64,000 nt of DNA from Termitomyces sp. T153 (lineage: Eukaryota; Basidiomycota; Agaricomycetes; Agaricales; Lyophyllaceae): NCBI GenBank assembly GCA_018296165.2, contig JACKQL020000143.1:1-64000 (forward strand), given 5' to 3'. The position numbers and the translations under genes are program-made. The notes under the pieces were generated by a model. It was not told the origin of the DNA. It worked only from the letters and a program-made list of their open reading frames with translations, and ran no database searches. Shown here piece after piece: positions 10,585 to 23,250 of the stretch (position 1 is its first letter; each line of letters starts with the position of its first letter).

Positions 10585-12867
10585 TGTTCGTAGTTTAATC
10601 TTATCAATTAGTGGAGAGGGACCGTGACGTTGAAATCGTGGGCATTGATCAAAATTCGAACATGATTTCAGAATCTATTCAGTTCATACTTCTGCCGGTG
10701 GCAATCCGAACTGACTTGCTTGATACTTGATGTGGATGCTAAGCAAGAGAGGGCGTGTGCGTCTAGAAAGTGGTATAATGTGAAAAACGGCGAGTTCTCA
10801 CCCATCCCCGAAAATTCCGCAGGTCGCCGCGAATCTGATGGAAAGTTAACTAGTCGCCTTAGCTCACCTCTTATTTCCTGCTCTAAGGCTGTGTAGCTTG
10901 TAAATACATGCACGTAATCGCGTGGTGTACCGTGTGCGAAAATCATTCGAGAAGCGCTACAGCCTGAAGAACGATTCGCCATTTTCAGAGTAATGCGATG
11001 CCTTCGATGGCAGATCGCAGCTGGCTACGGAGACAAAAACACTCTGTCGACCACCTACATATGAACTGAAACTGATGGAAAGGATAGAAAAGGGAATTTG
11101 AATGGTGCCATCAGCCGTAGATTAGGCGTGTGCAAACACGTAACCTGGGGAATCCGAACATATATTTTTGTAGAACAAAAAAGAAGAAGGGGAGGGAAGA
11201 GATGTTATGATAGTTGTGGGTGCAGTACAGATGTGTACGACTTGTAGGCGTATATTGATCAACGATTTTAACTGAGAAACAAAAAGGTAAGGGCAACACC
11301 CCCACGCGTAGCTGAGGTCAGATGTCAACAACTGGATAGAAGACAAAAGGCGTGTCTGCAACGACGGGAATTCATGAGAACCGAGGGCTCAAAGGTCCAA
11401 AGGGTGCCAACTCAAATAGTGACATCACTAATTAATGAAATAACACGGAACTTGAATTTGGCGTTGAATACGTAAAATGTACAGCGAACGAACTAGTTTC
11501 AGTTCTAGCGGGGCGACAGTCGTATCGTATCACGAGGGATATATACAAGATGACGGTATTCTTCTTCAGCTGTACTCAGGTAAAAGCACAGGTAAGCACA
11601 AAGAATGAAATGTGTGCATAATGTCATATCACGTATCGTATGTCCGACGATGTCCATCGCTATCACAGTTGTGTACGGCAGGGCCTAGGCATATCCGTTG
11701 AATATCGTAATGGATCGAACGTCGTAATGGGTCGAATGAGTCCTCCTTAGGGAGAGAGGGCCAGTTGAATCGCTACTTAAGCCATTTTTGGCACATAGGC
11801 AACATCGCGCCTGCGCCGCTGCTCCAAGGTCCAGAAGAAGCCATTGGGGTAGAAAATGATTGAAGGAGCAACTTGAGATTTCTGTCCTGCACGACGTCTG
11901 GTCTGAAACCGACGATCATTCCAACTCCCAGACAATCAAACGGCCGCGGGACATGCACGTCCCAAATTCGGCTAGCTACAAGTCCCCCCTACAGGTCGCA
12001 GCCCCGGGTTACGTGGCCTGATCTGGAGATGGAACAAAGGAATACGCAGCTTTTCACATTTGACAATTCGATGCCATTAATGGACCAACGCGATCTCATG
12101 GTCCCGCCCGCCGCCCGCCCTCCACTGACTCACTTCCCCACTCCCACTCCCACTTCCGACGTCCCTGCACACATAAAAAAAAAGAAAAATTCATCCGAAA
12201 CAACAGGCTCTGAACCAAGGAACGATCAGCCAGGCCGTAAGCTACATGGGACTGCCGCTCGCCCCCATGCCCGACTCTTTGGTGCGGTTCTTGCTGCCTT
12301 TGGGCCGTCCTCTTGGCCGCTTGTTCGAATGCCCATCCGTGCCTATGCTGACCACCTCCACCGATGGGCGTTTTGTCCCTGATATACTTGGGGAGACTGA
12401 GTTGTTTGAATTTTGAGATTCATTTCCTAGGAGCCGTCGTTCGTTTAGATATCTGATGTGAGTTACAAAGATAGTCAGCTCTCAGTTATCAAAGAAGTAA
12501 TCCATTGCCATGATGACGATGAAATGCGTGGGACAACCGTTCTGCTCTTTAGTCCGCTAAGTTGAGCGCAGATGCGGTAAGGGGTACGTCAACGAGACAA
12601 GATACAATGCACTGGGCATTCAATAGCACCGGGTTTGGTGTCGTATGCCCACGCCGCAACGGCAAGGAACGCCCGAAATGTCTATACAAGACTGTTCCGA
12701 GACTTTAGTGATGGAAGTATTGGCGGAAACGAAGAAGCAAAAATTGCATGCGATGCGGCGGGAATGTGACGACACTCGATCATGAGGCGCAGTGATATGG
12801 TTCATGTGTGGATTTTGAGTGATTCAGTCCGAGGGAGAAAGATAATGGAAGATAGATTTTAAGGCAC

Positions 12868-13749
12868 TCACTGGTTTGTCTTCTCATCCAAGATACTCTG
12901 AAGACTTGGGAGTGGCGGCTGTCCGAGCTCCTGACGTAGTCGATCGACATCACTTTTCGCAATAGCATATTCGCCGTCAGTGAGTGCGGTCATCTTGTTT
13001 CGAATTTCACCACATCTAGGAGAGAAGTCAGCATATTACGAGATAGATCAATTGAAAAAGGAAAACGAACTCTCTCTCAATTGTTGATTCCGTTAAATCA
13101 GCCTTTGTAAAGAAATTTAGGACCTTGGGGACGCATAGTTAGTGAAATAACCTGCCTTATCCCGGTCTTCGTTAATCTGACAACTTTATGAGTCTAGCAC
13201 ACTAATAGAACTAAAAATTGTCCACATACTTCTCTGAGTGCATTCAAAAGCCTCGTTCGTTCGCTGTCCAACCTGCATTGACAAATTTAACAGCAGTTCT
13301 GTCCGATGGAAATAAACCCACTTGTTCCTCTGCTCGCGGATATCCTGGATAATTCTGCTCTTCTCCTGTAGCGATGCATGTGCTGACAATATATGTGCTG
13401 TGTGCAATTGGAGTGTCAACGCGTGTTTCCTGTCAAAGCGAATTAGACCGTCGGTACATTCCTCCTGCCCATGACAAAACAAGAGATCAACATTCTACTA
13501 CGAAAATACGTACTTGAGCTCAGCTGTTTTGGCAAGATGAACGAGATCCTTGGTCCAATCACCCGTCGCGACAAGGGGAGACGACGTGTTTGCCTGCGGC
13601 TGTGACTGAGACTGCGGCGGGTGGTGGGTAGTGTCCTGGGGCGCGATGCCAGCGCTGCCATTGATAATCGAGGGAATGGCAGTTCCTGGTGGACCCATAT
13701 AATGGACATACTGAGGTTGAGTGTGATGGTATTGCAGCGGTTGCGACAT
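12868..13749 (-). CDS. Coiled-coil protein of unknown function
   Basis: Six exons (13749-13514, 13429-13322, 13272-13230, 13176-13156, 13102-13071, 13015-12868) join in frame to about 195 aa. Residues 1-60 are rich in Gln, Pro, His and Tyr. From about residue 62 (GDWTKDLVHLAKTAELK) the protein is a charged helical, probably coiled-coil chain with repeated Lys/Glu/Arg and Leu spacing. The fourth intron (13155-13103) begins GCAGGT, so it is a GC-AG intron if the exon is right; the frame requires it. A strong GTGAGT at 12871 just before the TGA at 12868 leaves open a further spliced C-terminus. I do not recognise the family. Confidence 0.68.
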
Positions 13750-14628
13750 ATCTTTTTAGTGGACCACGACTAAGGTATTCGATCGGAGTTTCGGGGGTCT
13801 TCACGCTTAGTGTTTTTGCTGGCGGTGGCGGGAGTCGCTTTATTGGGACGTGTTAGTTCTTCAACTTTGCTTACCTCATACTGCGCGCTAGAACATGCAC
13901 CCTTGAGATTTATGACATGGGTGTGCAAATTGAATCGTGTCAGTGTTCAAGATTCTGCTTCCTCTACTCCGTCTGAGGTCGCCTCTCCAAGGTACTGTCG
14001 ATCGTGTGCAGCCATCCTAAGAGTGGCTTCATGTTCTTTTGACTATAGCAGACCAAGTTCTTCAGGGGACAGGGCCACAGGTGATGTACAAAGGACTCTT
14101 CAGAACCCCGAGTCGTTGCAAATGCTTATGGCAAGAGTAGCGGCTCGTTTATGGGTCTCTTTCTTTCTTGTAGACTTTCGTGCTGACCCATTGATATGAG
14201 GAAATTATGATTATGTGCTTATAGATCATACACTTCCACTCCTTTCTTAGTATCACTCAATACCTCCTTCGGGTCTTCAGTGTATGACGGCTCTTTATGT
14301 CGATTGTTCCATTCTGGAACGAGAATTTGCAGGCCATTTACACTTTGTAAACCTTTGGTAACACTTCGAAACGAAACGAACACACATAGAGTGCGATTTA
14401 CATATATCATAAATGGTAGAGGAGCCTGCTTGGATGAACTTCCACATCGTGATCAATTCTAGAGAGAGAAATGTGTAGAAATATTAAGGGGCCAAGTGTG
14501 GCCAACAACGTGGCGTCGATCAAGGTATTTACGAATATTTGGCCAGAGCATCATGCGATGAGATAACTCAGTTCCACTAACACTGCACTTGCACTTGTAC
14601 CAAATTTGCGACTTACAACTTCTCTACC
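13750..14628. other. Intergenic, between coiled-coil gene and HSF
   Basis: This is a divergent promoter region of 0.88 kb. Open frames on both strands (13810-14199 plus, 14219-14410 minus) show no family signals. The stretch just before 14629 is the likely 5' leader of the HSF gene. I see no clear heat-shock element triplet. Confidence 0.35.
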
Positions 14629-16778
14629 ATGACGACTGGGCAGGTCGCTCTAACGCGTCACAGAACGTCAGGGCCGGTACAACGGGCATCACGACAGGCT
14701 GTGCCAGCATTCCTGCAGAAACTTCATGAGTAAACTCTTTCTTTATTCAAATTTGTAGCCATAGAAAAGGCTAATTTATCCACAGAATGGTAAACGATCC
14801 TAAGAACGCTGAGTTGATTCGTTGGTCTGACGCAGGCGACTCGTTCTTTGGTAAACTTCGCTGTTTGACATGTTAGAATTTGCTATATCTAATTTGGACT
14901 TCAGTTTTAGACCACGAGCGCTTTGCTCGTGAAGTCCTCCCGCGGTGGTTTAAGCACCAGAATTTTGCCTCCTTCGTGCGACAACTGAATATGTATGGGT
15001 TTCACAAGATACCGCACCTGCAACAGGGAGTTCTAAAAAGCGATACGGACACCGAACACTGGAACTTTGCTCATCCCAACTTCCTTCGAGGGCAATTTGA
15101 CCTTCTATGCCTCATTCAAAGAAAGAAGCAACCGACACACCCTGGGGATGATGCTGTTATGGATCTTCGAGACTCTTTCGCCGCTCCACCAGCAGCACCG
15201 CTCCAATCTCCAGGCCAAGGTCAGGTAGTCGACGCTCACGCTATATTAAACGGTATTACAGCAATCAAGCGCCACCAAGCGACCATCTCGCAGGAACTCA
15301 ACGAACTCAAACAGTCTAATCAGATGCTATGGCAGGACGCCTTGGAAACGCGGCAAAAGCACCAGAAACAGCAGGACACCATCAATCGGATCGTCAAGTT
15401 CTTGGCTGGTGTTTTTGGAAGCCATACAAGCCCGCACAAGGATGATGGCCTGAATAATTCTTCGCGCGCCGTGGTTCCTCGAAGAAAGCCTCGTTTCCTC
15501 ATTGAAGACGGTCGAAGAGGGAAAGTGACGACTGATAATGAGCGGGGTGTTTCAGAGAGTGGATCTAATACTTTAGGAGACCAATTTTCACCAAGTGCGT
15601 CAAAGAATACCCGTATTCTGTTTCTCTTCTGACCTTATTTTGAAGATTATCCGATAATCGAAACACCCGCATCTATTCCTTCACCCAGTCCGAGTGATAA
15701 CGAGTCGATTTTGCGCACATTGAATCATTCGCTTCCCCATGACCCGTCTCAACCCCCGGAAACTCCGCAGACCACGACACCAACACCAATCCCGAGTCCC
15801 TTTCAACAACGTGATGTCATCGACAGGTCGGTCACCCCAACTCGCTCTTCAGGAGGCATCGACATGGACCGTTTCCAGACGCTTTTAAATCATCTGACAC
15901 CCAGCCAAATCCAACAACTTCTATCTTCTATCCCCAATCTTGATCAAATGGCGTCCAACAACCCTTCTGAACGCTCATCGTCGTCCCAGATCACGCAATA
16001 TACACCCCCTTCCGACCTATTCAATCTGTTCATTAGTCCAATATCGGCCCCTCAATCCCTGTCTGTTGATGCTGCACCTGAGGACGGTCTCTTGTCGCTT
16101 GAAGACCATCAAAATCACCCTCAGGAGTTGGGCTTAACGGAAAACCACTTAAATAATGCTGGGAAACAATGGACGGCCATTGAAGATATTGAACGTGATG
16201 TCAATGCGTCAAATACTGACATCGAGTCCCTCATCCGTGGCCTCGGTCTTTCCCTTGACGCTTCAGCCGTCAACGAGTCAGGGTCCGCCGAATCGTCTCC
16301 CAGCACATCCTCTCTTCACCTCGACCCCGATAACGCGCACGCAGACCCCCCACCACCTCCAGCTCCACCAGGCACAACCAACGTTCGGAACACTCAGACT
16401 GAGAAATTCCCCCCGGTTTCACCATCATTAACCGGACACAACATCTTCGATTTTGACTCATTTATAAACTCTTTCGATCTGAATCTCGTCCCTTCAGACG
16501 TGCCATTCTCGGCCGACGAGACGTTTAACAATCTCGAGCAAGCTTCCGTATCACGAGACCATATCCTACAACCTCTTCCAGAGCAACAGCCGATATCACA
16601 ACACCAGCAAGGAGCGCCAATACCAGGCATCTGTGTTGTGTCTGGGACGACGAAACGTAAATCTGATGCCTCAGACTTGCGCATCCCCCCACCAATATTG
16701 GCTGATAATACGGACGATGCTGCTACCAACCTGACCCCTACACCGTCAAAACCCATGAAACGAAGGAGAAATAAATAA
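14629..16778 (+). CDS. Heat-shock-factor-type transcription factor
   Basis: Four exons (14629-14729, 14786-14850, 14905-15594, 15646-16778) join in frame to 662 aa. The HSF DNA-binding domain spans about residues 26-125. It has PAFLQKLHEMVND, the RWSDAGDSFFVLDHERF strand region, PRWFKHQNFASF and the recognition helix FVRQLNMYGFHK (about 79-90), which contacts nGAAn units in the major groove. A hydrophobic repeat helix (about 167-226, ILNGITAIKR through RIVKFLAGVFG) is the trimerisation HR-A/B region. The rest is Ser/Pro/Asp-rich and disordered, with acidic patches such as FDFDSFINSFDLNLVPSD that look like activation segments. It ends in a basic KRRRNK. Both introns inside the DNA-binding domain are 54-56 nt. 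Expected to be a nuclear regulator of chaperone or stress genes. Which fungal HSF subgroup is not decided here. Confidence 0.95.
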
Positions 16779-17187
16779 TGGTATTTCGTCACAGCGGCGC
16801 ATTGCCGCGAAGCTATACATCGGTATGCATTGCATCTTTGATAGCGACAAAGTATTTACATCCGTACTAAGTACATACGCCTGTTGTACTGCGTATTATT
16901 CCAACCCATCTCTCGTATCTTGTAGCCTCGTCCTAGTAAAAGATAAGTGCATGTAAAGTATAATGTATTTTTGGAGAAAATGAATGTCAGACCGATTCTC
17001 GATTGGAAATGAGCGCTAATTGAGATGGGACAGGTGATCAGAGATAGTCAGTCAGAAAAAGATTGGCGCCTGGGTATAGAAACATTATAAATGGGAAAAA
17101 AGAATGACCTATAGATCATTTAGTGGTATACATTCGGGGGAGAGCTGAAGAGGGTGAAGGTTCGAGCTGAAGAAATATGTTGAAACT
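16779..17187. other. Convergent 3' intergenic spacer
   Basis: This 0.4-kb spacer lies between the 3' ends of the HSF and arrestin-like genes. It is AT-rich, as expected for two untranslated regions. I see no RNA gene or repeat. Confidence 0.5.
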
Positions 17188-20100
17188 TCATTCCCCAGTC
17201 GGTTTAGGAGGCAATGGAGGAGGCGGAGTAATCGCTTGGTCGAATCCGGCACTAAAGGGCGAGAATGGCCGCATATGCATCCGAGGGACAGACCCGTTTT
17301 GCGGTTTCAGCGGTATGGGATGCTCAAGTCCATCATCCAGAGAAAGATCATTGTTCATAGCGACTTTTGACACCCGAGCATCTTCTTCTTGGGTCTCTTG
17401 GATATACTCAACAGGGGGACGAGGCATGAGAGGCGGGGGCAGTGGCGAGGTTATGGGACTCAAAAATGCCGCGCTGGAAGGCCGTGAGGGTCCCCCATCG
17501 TATTCGAGAGGAGGAGGTGGTTGTTGTTGCTCCTGCTTAGCCCTAGCATCATGTGCAGCGAACTGTGCTTTTAACAAAGCCTTTTCCTCAGCTGCCGTGA
17601 GTACTCGCCCGGGCGAAAAGGGTACGGCAGGGGGAGATCGAGGTCCACGAGACGACGAGCGAGTAGTCGGTATGCTCGCAGAGTTACTGCGCGGGGGTGG
17701 TTGAGGAGTGTATCCCGGAGCGGCATTCATCGCTTGGGCTTGGGCGTCTCGAGCCTCGAACTTCCGACGAATGGCTTCCTTCTCTGATATGGCACTGTTG
17801 ATGCTACTACTACTGACGCCATTGATTGGAAGCAATTGAGTTTCCTGGGAGAATGGAGGTGGGGCGGTATTTGCCGCGACCAACTGGGCCTTCTGGCGTG
17901 CCAAGGCTGCTGCATCTTGTTCCTCGTATTGTCGACGTAACCTCTCTTTTTCCGACAGGTGCGACGCAGGGATGAGGTTGGCTGGAGTTTCAAACGGAGG
18001 GGGTAGGCCATTTGCCGGAGTAGGCGTAGACGTTGAAGCACCTTTGGTCTCGGGATACAAGGACTCATACGAAACCGGTCCACTGGTCGACTGTAAACTA
18101 CCTGCATCCTCTGCTGCAACAAAACCACCGTTCTTGCCACCGTTGTGACTGCGATCCACAGCCTCTTTAGCCTCACGGTATCGTTTAAGTGCAGCCTTCT
18201 CTTGTTCAGCAGTGGGGTATTGCGGCATATTGGTCTTCAGGGGTGATTTCGCTGGAGAAGTAGTCGCGGACTGCTGGCGTGCCATGGCCTGATTGCGAGC
18301 AGCTATGGCTTCGGAGTACAATTCCTGTAGCTTCTTGGAAGACGGTTGATTCGGCGACTGTTGGATTGAATCGGCACCACGTCCTTCATAGTCATGTATT
18401 GAAGCAGGCGGAGAGCTGTCAATTCCTTGTTTCTTGATCACTGCGGCTTGCGCTTCGTTGTAAAGCCGTGTTTTCTCCTCCTCGGCAGTAGGCCATTTCT
18501 TGGAGAGAGTTGGCTGTGCGGGCTGAGTAGATAGAATCTGAGGTGATGCGGTTCGTTGAGGAGGCTGGACATATGATGAGATCTCGTTCCATCATGTGAA
18601 TGACAAAAACGCACTGGTGTATTCGTCCTTAAGCTTGGAACGCTTTTCTGGGTCATTTCTACCTTCGCCTTAGCTTTGTCATAAAGACGCTGTTTTTCTT
18701 CCCCTGCAGTCATCCAATCATGAGTCACAGCAGGAGATACAGTGTTAGTATTCGTTGTCGGCGGGGGCCGTAGGTGAGTATCTGTCTCCGGCTGTGTTGT
18801 CTCAATTAGAGGATTCGTGACCGTAAGTCTCCTCCCAGCACCAGGTGTGTTAGCGGGACCAGATCTTCTCGTAGCTGTGGCATTAGAATTGGAAAGGGGC
18901 ACCGCAGGGCGACCGCCACTATGATCATCCGAACTCGCAACAGACTCCGTACGGCTGTGGGCGGTTTTCGTGTTAGTTGTGGTAGTGCTAAAACCGAATT
19001 CATCAACTTTGAGCCCGTAGAGCCCTGCACCTGCGCCCATCTTAGCTGGAAGGGAGGTGTTAGTGGGTGGACTGGGGCCATAATTGTCTTTCGATATAGG
19101 GAGGGTGGATGCTGTGGGAGGAAGACGGGCAGTCTCGGCGCGCGTTACGGTTTGTGAAATAGGTCGCACGGGACCCAGAGAGAGACCTGGAGTTGGGCCA
19201 ATTCGCCTTTAGTCCGATGATTGTTTAGCCGTTGTTAAGCGACATGGAAGATGAATATGCATACCTGATAGCTTCCTGAGAAACACCCCTTGGTGAAGCA
19301 AGTACATAAACATTCAGAAACACAGAGGTCCTAGACGACTTACCTTTGCCAGTTAGAGATCATCACCGGAAGGTCCATCACAATAGGCGACACGTTGTCA
19401 ACAATTGCTTTGACACTGAGGATGTAGGTAACATCGATGTGTCTGGCCGAGCTGAGGGAGGTCGTCGTATGATTTTGCGAGATCAGACAATTCAGCTCAG
19501 CTCGATGCTCATGTCCAGGAAATAGGGTGCCATTGATAGCCAGCTTGCTATCACATATCGTCACGACTCGATCCTGGGGCGGAGCCGCTTTCCTGCCTGC
19601 TTGTTGTCCCGGTTGGAATCTCGAATACTCTTTCAGCGTTAGCTCAAAGCCTCGAAGGATAGTGTCAGAAAGGGTGTCAGACTTCAACAAGGCCATGAGA
19701 GAGATGCGATCGCCGGGTCCGTAGCAAAGCTGGTTTCGATCTACAATGAGAGTTGCGCCATTCTGGATGGTCTGTCGGGTCTCGGGCTGGCAGTAGATGG
19801 GCCATGTGGAATGTAGTTCGTGCTTGTCTATCATGACCGTTGTTTGGGTGGAAACTACGTCTGGTTTTCGTTTGCGGAAAAAGCTCCTGTCGACTTACGT
19901 TGATACAAAGGGCCACGAAGTGATCAAGGCACTTACCTCTTGCCTCTGGTGCAGAGACTTGCGACAAGTTCGTATTGGATACCGGCTGATGGAAGTGAAG
20001 AATGAGTCTACGTTTATCACATATGGATGAGATCGTGGGCACACCTCGATTATCCAATGCAATACTCGGTGGTATGGATTCTGGTATCCGAATCGAGAAG

Positions 20101-20608
20101 GGGAAATCGTGCTAAAGTATGCCACTACTGAACGCTGATCGCTGGAATGGAATAGCTGAAACTCACCGTGCGTAGCACACCAAATTCATCACTTGACTGC
20201 CAGAGATTTATTGGACTGCCAACGGAATCGTAGAACGTGTTCGATCCTCCTCCCCCAGGCAGCGTCTCCACCTTCCGCAACTCAATGCGCACCCACTTCG
20301 TCTTTGCCCCCTGAGGACCTGCCCTAACTTCGACAGTCTGCGAAACCAAACAAATCAACACGCATTCAGGACACCGGTGATACGTCACGTACACCCTTTA
20401 CAGCGGCTTGCGGCCTGTCAGGACCACCAGGGGGGATGCCAGGGTACCCTGAGCCAAAATCATCTAGTATTTTCACACTATTTTGCAAGGACTTCTTACC
20501 ATGGACAAAATCGACATTTGGTGGAGGACGTAGAATTCTGAATCTCGTTGTGATTAAAACTTGAGTGAGTGGAGTACAGACATGTGCTCACAGCTTCACC
20601 TGCGACAT
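17188..20608 (-). CDS. Arrestin-like protein with long repetitive tail
   Basis: Ten exons (20608-20592, 20537-20500, 20448-20393, 20337-20167, 20111-20045, 19985-19937, 19886-19344, 19289-19266, 19206-18615, 18564-17188) join in frame to 977 aa. Residues 1-322 read as an arrestin N/C fold. The first strand is LILRPPPNVDFVHGYPG, then KTKWVRIELRKVETLPGG, a THDFPFSIRIPESIPPSI loop, GIQYELVASLCTRG, and a C-terminal RHIDVTYILSVKAIVDN...LPVMISNW sheet. Fungal arrestin-related proteins recruit ubiquitin ligases to membrane cargo; no canonical PPxY is visible, so that role is inferred. Exon 8 is only 24 nt and supplies GVSQEAIR. The remaining 655 residues are disordered and hold six or seven copies of a charged motif of the type (T/S)AEEEKxxLYxEAxAA. 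Start ATG, phases and all nine introns are mutually consistent. Confidence 0.9.
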
Positions 20609-23034
20609 CGCCTGATATGGAATGAAGGGAGGAAAAGAAGAGGAGAAAGGGAGACGGGAAACGAAAGATGGAGCGAGCGCGGTCTCGCCGGAACAAGCTG
20701 CACCTCTGGAAATCTACATGCTTTTGATGCAGCTGTGCCAAGGAGGTCACTCCCACCATCAATGGCATCATGATTCCTCTGATGTGCATCATCGTGTCCT
20801 AGAAAGCCTCGCAAAACGGAGAACGCTAGGGTGGTACACAAGTACAAGGCCTTCAAGAGTACAAGGCCTTCAAAGAATGATATACATGAGCGGAAGAACG
20901 AAGGTCGTCCAGGTGGTAAGTACATATTTTGATCACCAACGCAACGTTTTCCATGACTATACATAAAACATCGTGATAGCTGATCTCCATTGTGCCATTG
21001 TCTAAATTCTATGATGCCCAGTCCATTCGCGAGGTTAAATCACTGAATCTCTGTACATCAGGCCGTAGATCCTGCCACTAGTAACAGCGTACACAACTTT
21101 CCTAGGACACACTCGAGGCTGCGCAATGGATAGTAAGATAATACTTCAGGATATTGGTTTTCGTAGGGTTCCACCCAAGATTTGTGCGTATGATCATAAG
21201 TTTGACGTGACGAATACACGATCCTATCTTGATTTCTGTTATCAAAATTGACAATGACAGAATGGTGACAAGCTGGGTGCAGACCTTCCAGGACCGACTT
21301 GCATGGCTGCCAAAGATATGGCCTGACCCACCAGGCCCAGTGAAGATATGATTGTGGCCTTGGAATGGGACGAATATGGTACTTACTCTCCATTCTCAGT
21401 TGAAATTTACGACCACTTCGGAAACAATCGGAATCTCCGTGTGAACACACTCTCATCACGGCCCCTTCTCCGACATTGACGATGACACTCAACCCCCTTT
21501 GAGGCCAACTTCTTCCTAGAGAGGCTGGACTGGAGAAAGTTGACAGCGGCAGCAAGATGATTCCAGGGCATCCAGTGTTCATGTTGCCAGATTTAAAGCC
21601 GCTGTTCTTTGAACCTTCCAAGTTCGGACACGTGAATTCTTGAGATTGTACTGTATGGTACATAACAAACGCGACTCAGTGCTTTATTTGTACTCGAGCG
21701 CGGCTAGGATGTCACAATACTGCCGCTGGGACGTGATATGCTGCCGGTGTAATCACGTACTGCGAACGCTTCCCGCTTCGATATACAACTCTAGAGTCAA
21801 GTAAGATTGCCTCTCAATCACAACGCCCATCCTCAGCGAGTAATGATGGTCATTATACTAGAACCCTTGCACGTAATCACACTTCTCTCTCAGTTATAGG
21901 TTCAATGTTGATGCTGCTGCAATTATGCCTCCAAGCACGCTAGTTCATCGCCCCTCATGCATTGACACGGTCGAGTCAGTTGCACTGCCACATTCCACTC
22001 CCTAGCTCCCTCCGCATTCATCATTCACACTCATGGCCTTTAATAGCAATAGCTCCGCATACAACCCCGAGGCCGATATCAAATTAGAGGTCGAGCTCCA
22101 TCATAGGTTTTAAGTACTATGATTGATATACACTGTTCAGAAGTGTCACTTACTCCATGTTCTGCATATTATTAAGTTTTGTCGCCTTCAAGAGTCGTAT
22201 CATGAAAAGGATTTACATGAAAGACCTCTAATTTTTCGAGCCTCCGTCATTAACTTGTTGGGCCCCTCTTATTTCATGCTAGGTCGGCCAATGGAAGTGT
22301 CTAGAAACCTATCGCTACAGCACTTTGATGGGATGTGCTGCAATTGCAGAGCTGAATAATACATACTGCCAGTTGATCACGCGCCGGTGCGCTGCCATGA
22401 TCATACCAGTACTATACCCTTCGCACTGGTAGTATTGCACCTTTACATCCTTTTCTCTCGTCATAGACCGCCCCGAGATCGGATCCAGAGAACTGAAGGT
22501 CGATTCTCAACCTCGCTTACCTCGGGTCAAACACTTCAAGAAGGGCATAAAGTTCCCGAGGTTGTGTCCCCTCCAATTTTATCTAACTCCATTCAAACAA
22601 GCAAAGCCGCGCTGGCAGCCGAATGACATCGGGAACGACTGTTCGACGTCTCTAGCTCATGATTGGTGTCTCTCAATTCGTTATTGCTATCACTCAGCGA
22701 TTGTTCGGAAAGTTTGATTTCTGGAGCTGCCACTATAGATGTTGAGAATACCCACTTTCAGGGTATATGCCTTATCTAACTGAAGCTTGGAACTTTGGGC
22801 TGCATAATAACTGATTTACGAGGTTCATTCACTGGTGCACTAGTGAAGGCCGTGTCTACTACATACAAAATTGGCCGATTTTGACGTAGAGGCGGTGTGT
22901 GAGCGCTGAAGGGCTACCGAAATTCCGCCGCGCTTTCACATTTGTCAGGCCCATCTAATTGAGAATATTTTTCGTTGCAAAGACATCAGGCAAACCTACT
23001 AATTACCATCAGAATTGCATTGGTTGTTTTCGTG
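20609..23034. other. 2.4-kb gene-poor interval
   Basis: It contains the arrestin gene's 5' region, with a 17-bp tandem duplication (AGTACAAGGCCTTCAAG twice at 20841-20874). A 201-codon minus-strand open frame at 21663-21058 is long for this DNA but has no recognisable domain, and splice-like sites cut it. I do not call it a gene. Nothing else is recognised. Confidence 0.35.
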
Positions 23035-23250
23035 GATTGACCCATACATAATTCGTGTGTGTCATCAAACCAACAATGAATCTTAACTTTCTAAACTTTC
23101 CATGACATGTAATTATTGAATGATGTCCCTGATTCAGATGTTTCGCTAGAGTCCTCATCCTATCGCCGAGTGGCAGGCAAGGTGTTGTTGTCCACGTCGA
23201 ACTCAATCACACTGACTGAACTCGACACTGTGACGACAGAGGTTGACATC
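23035..23250 (-). pseudogene. Possible inverted relic of the GTPase N-terminal module
   Basis: On the minus strand, 23110-23045 reads CATGGAAAGTTTAGAAAGTT and then a peptide-level match LRFIVGLMTHTNY, followed by a GTATGG donor. It parallels exon 3 of the two GTPase genes at 24443-24498 and 32577-32638 (HGKFGKLTVIVGLTTHTTY, then a GT donor). Farther up, 23249-23160 reads VVTVSSSVSVIEFDVDNNTL, weakly like their VELPVSSSKSIQSIDIAIDD segment. A TAG and missing middle parts show it is broken. Inferred third, inverted, truncated copy. Confidence 0.5.

Larger units (their letters stand above)
7113..12867. other. 5.7-kb gene-poor interval with tandem repeats
   Basis: No gene is supported. The 169-codon open frame at 11873-12382 (plus) is Pro/Arg rich without domain signals and is overlapped by an antisense frame. 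The interval holds three diverged tandem copies at 8342-8990, two at 9615-9919, and a tRNA-like element at 10483-10584. The rest shows no structure I recognise. Confidence 0.4.

Noticed and set aside
11873..12382. 169-codon plus-strand open frame
   Set aside because: Pro/Arg/Thr-rich translation without any recognisable fold, containing an A-rich run read as KKKK, and overlapped by an antisense frame.
13810..14199. 129-codon plus-strand frame with a hydrophobic start (LLAVAGVALLG)
   Set aside because: The apparent signal peptide is the antisense of the coiled-coil gene's upstream region; the rest lacks any secreted-protein pattern.
17177..17704. 175-codon plus-strand open frame, Gly/Ser rich
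   Set aside because: Exactly antisense to the low-complexity tail of the arrestin-like gene; a shadow of its codon bias.
21058..21663. 201-codon minus-strand open frame
   Set aside because: Long for this DNA, but it shows no domain, signal peptide or repeat, and good splice sites (GTAAGT near 21385) cut through it. Without homology it cannot be separated from chance.
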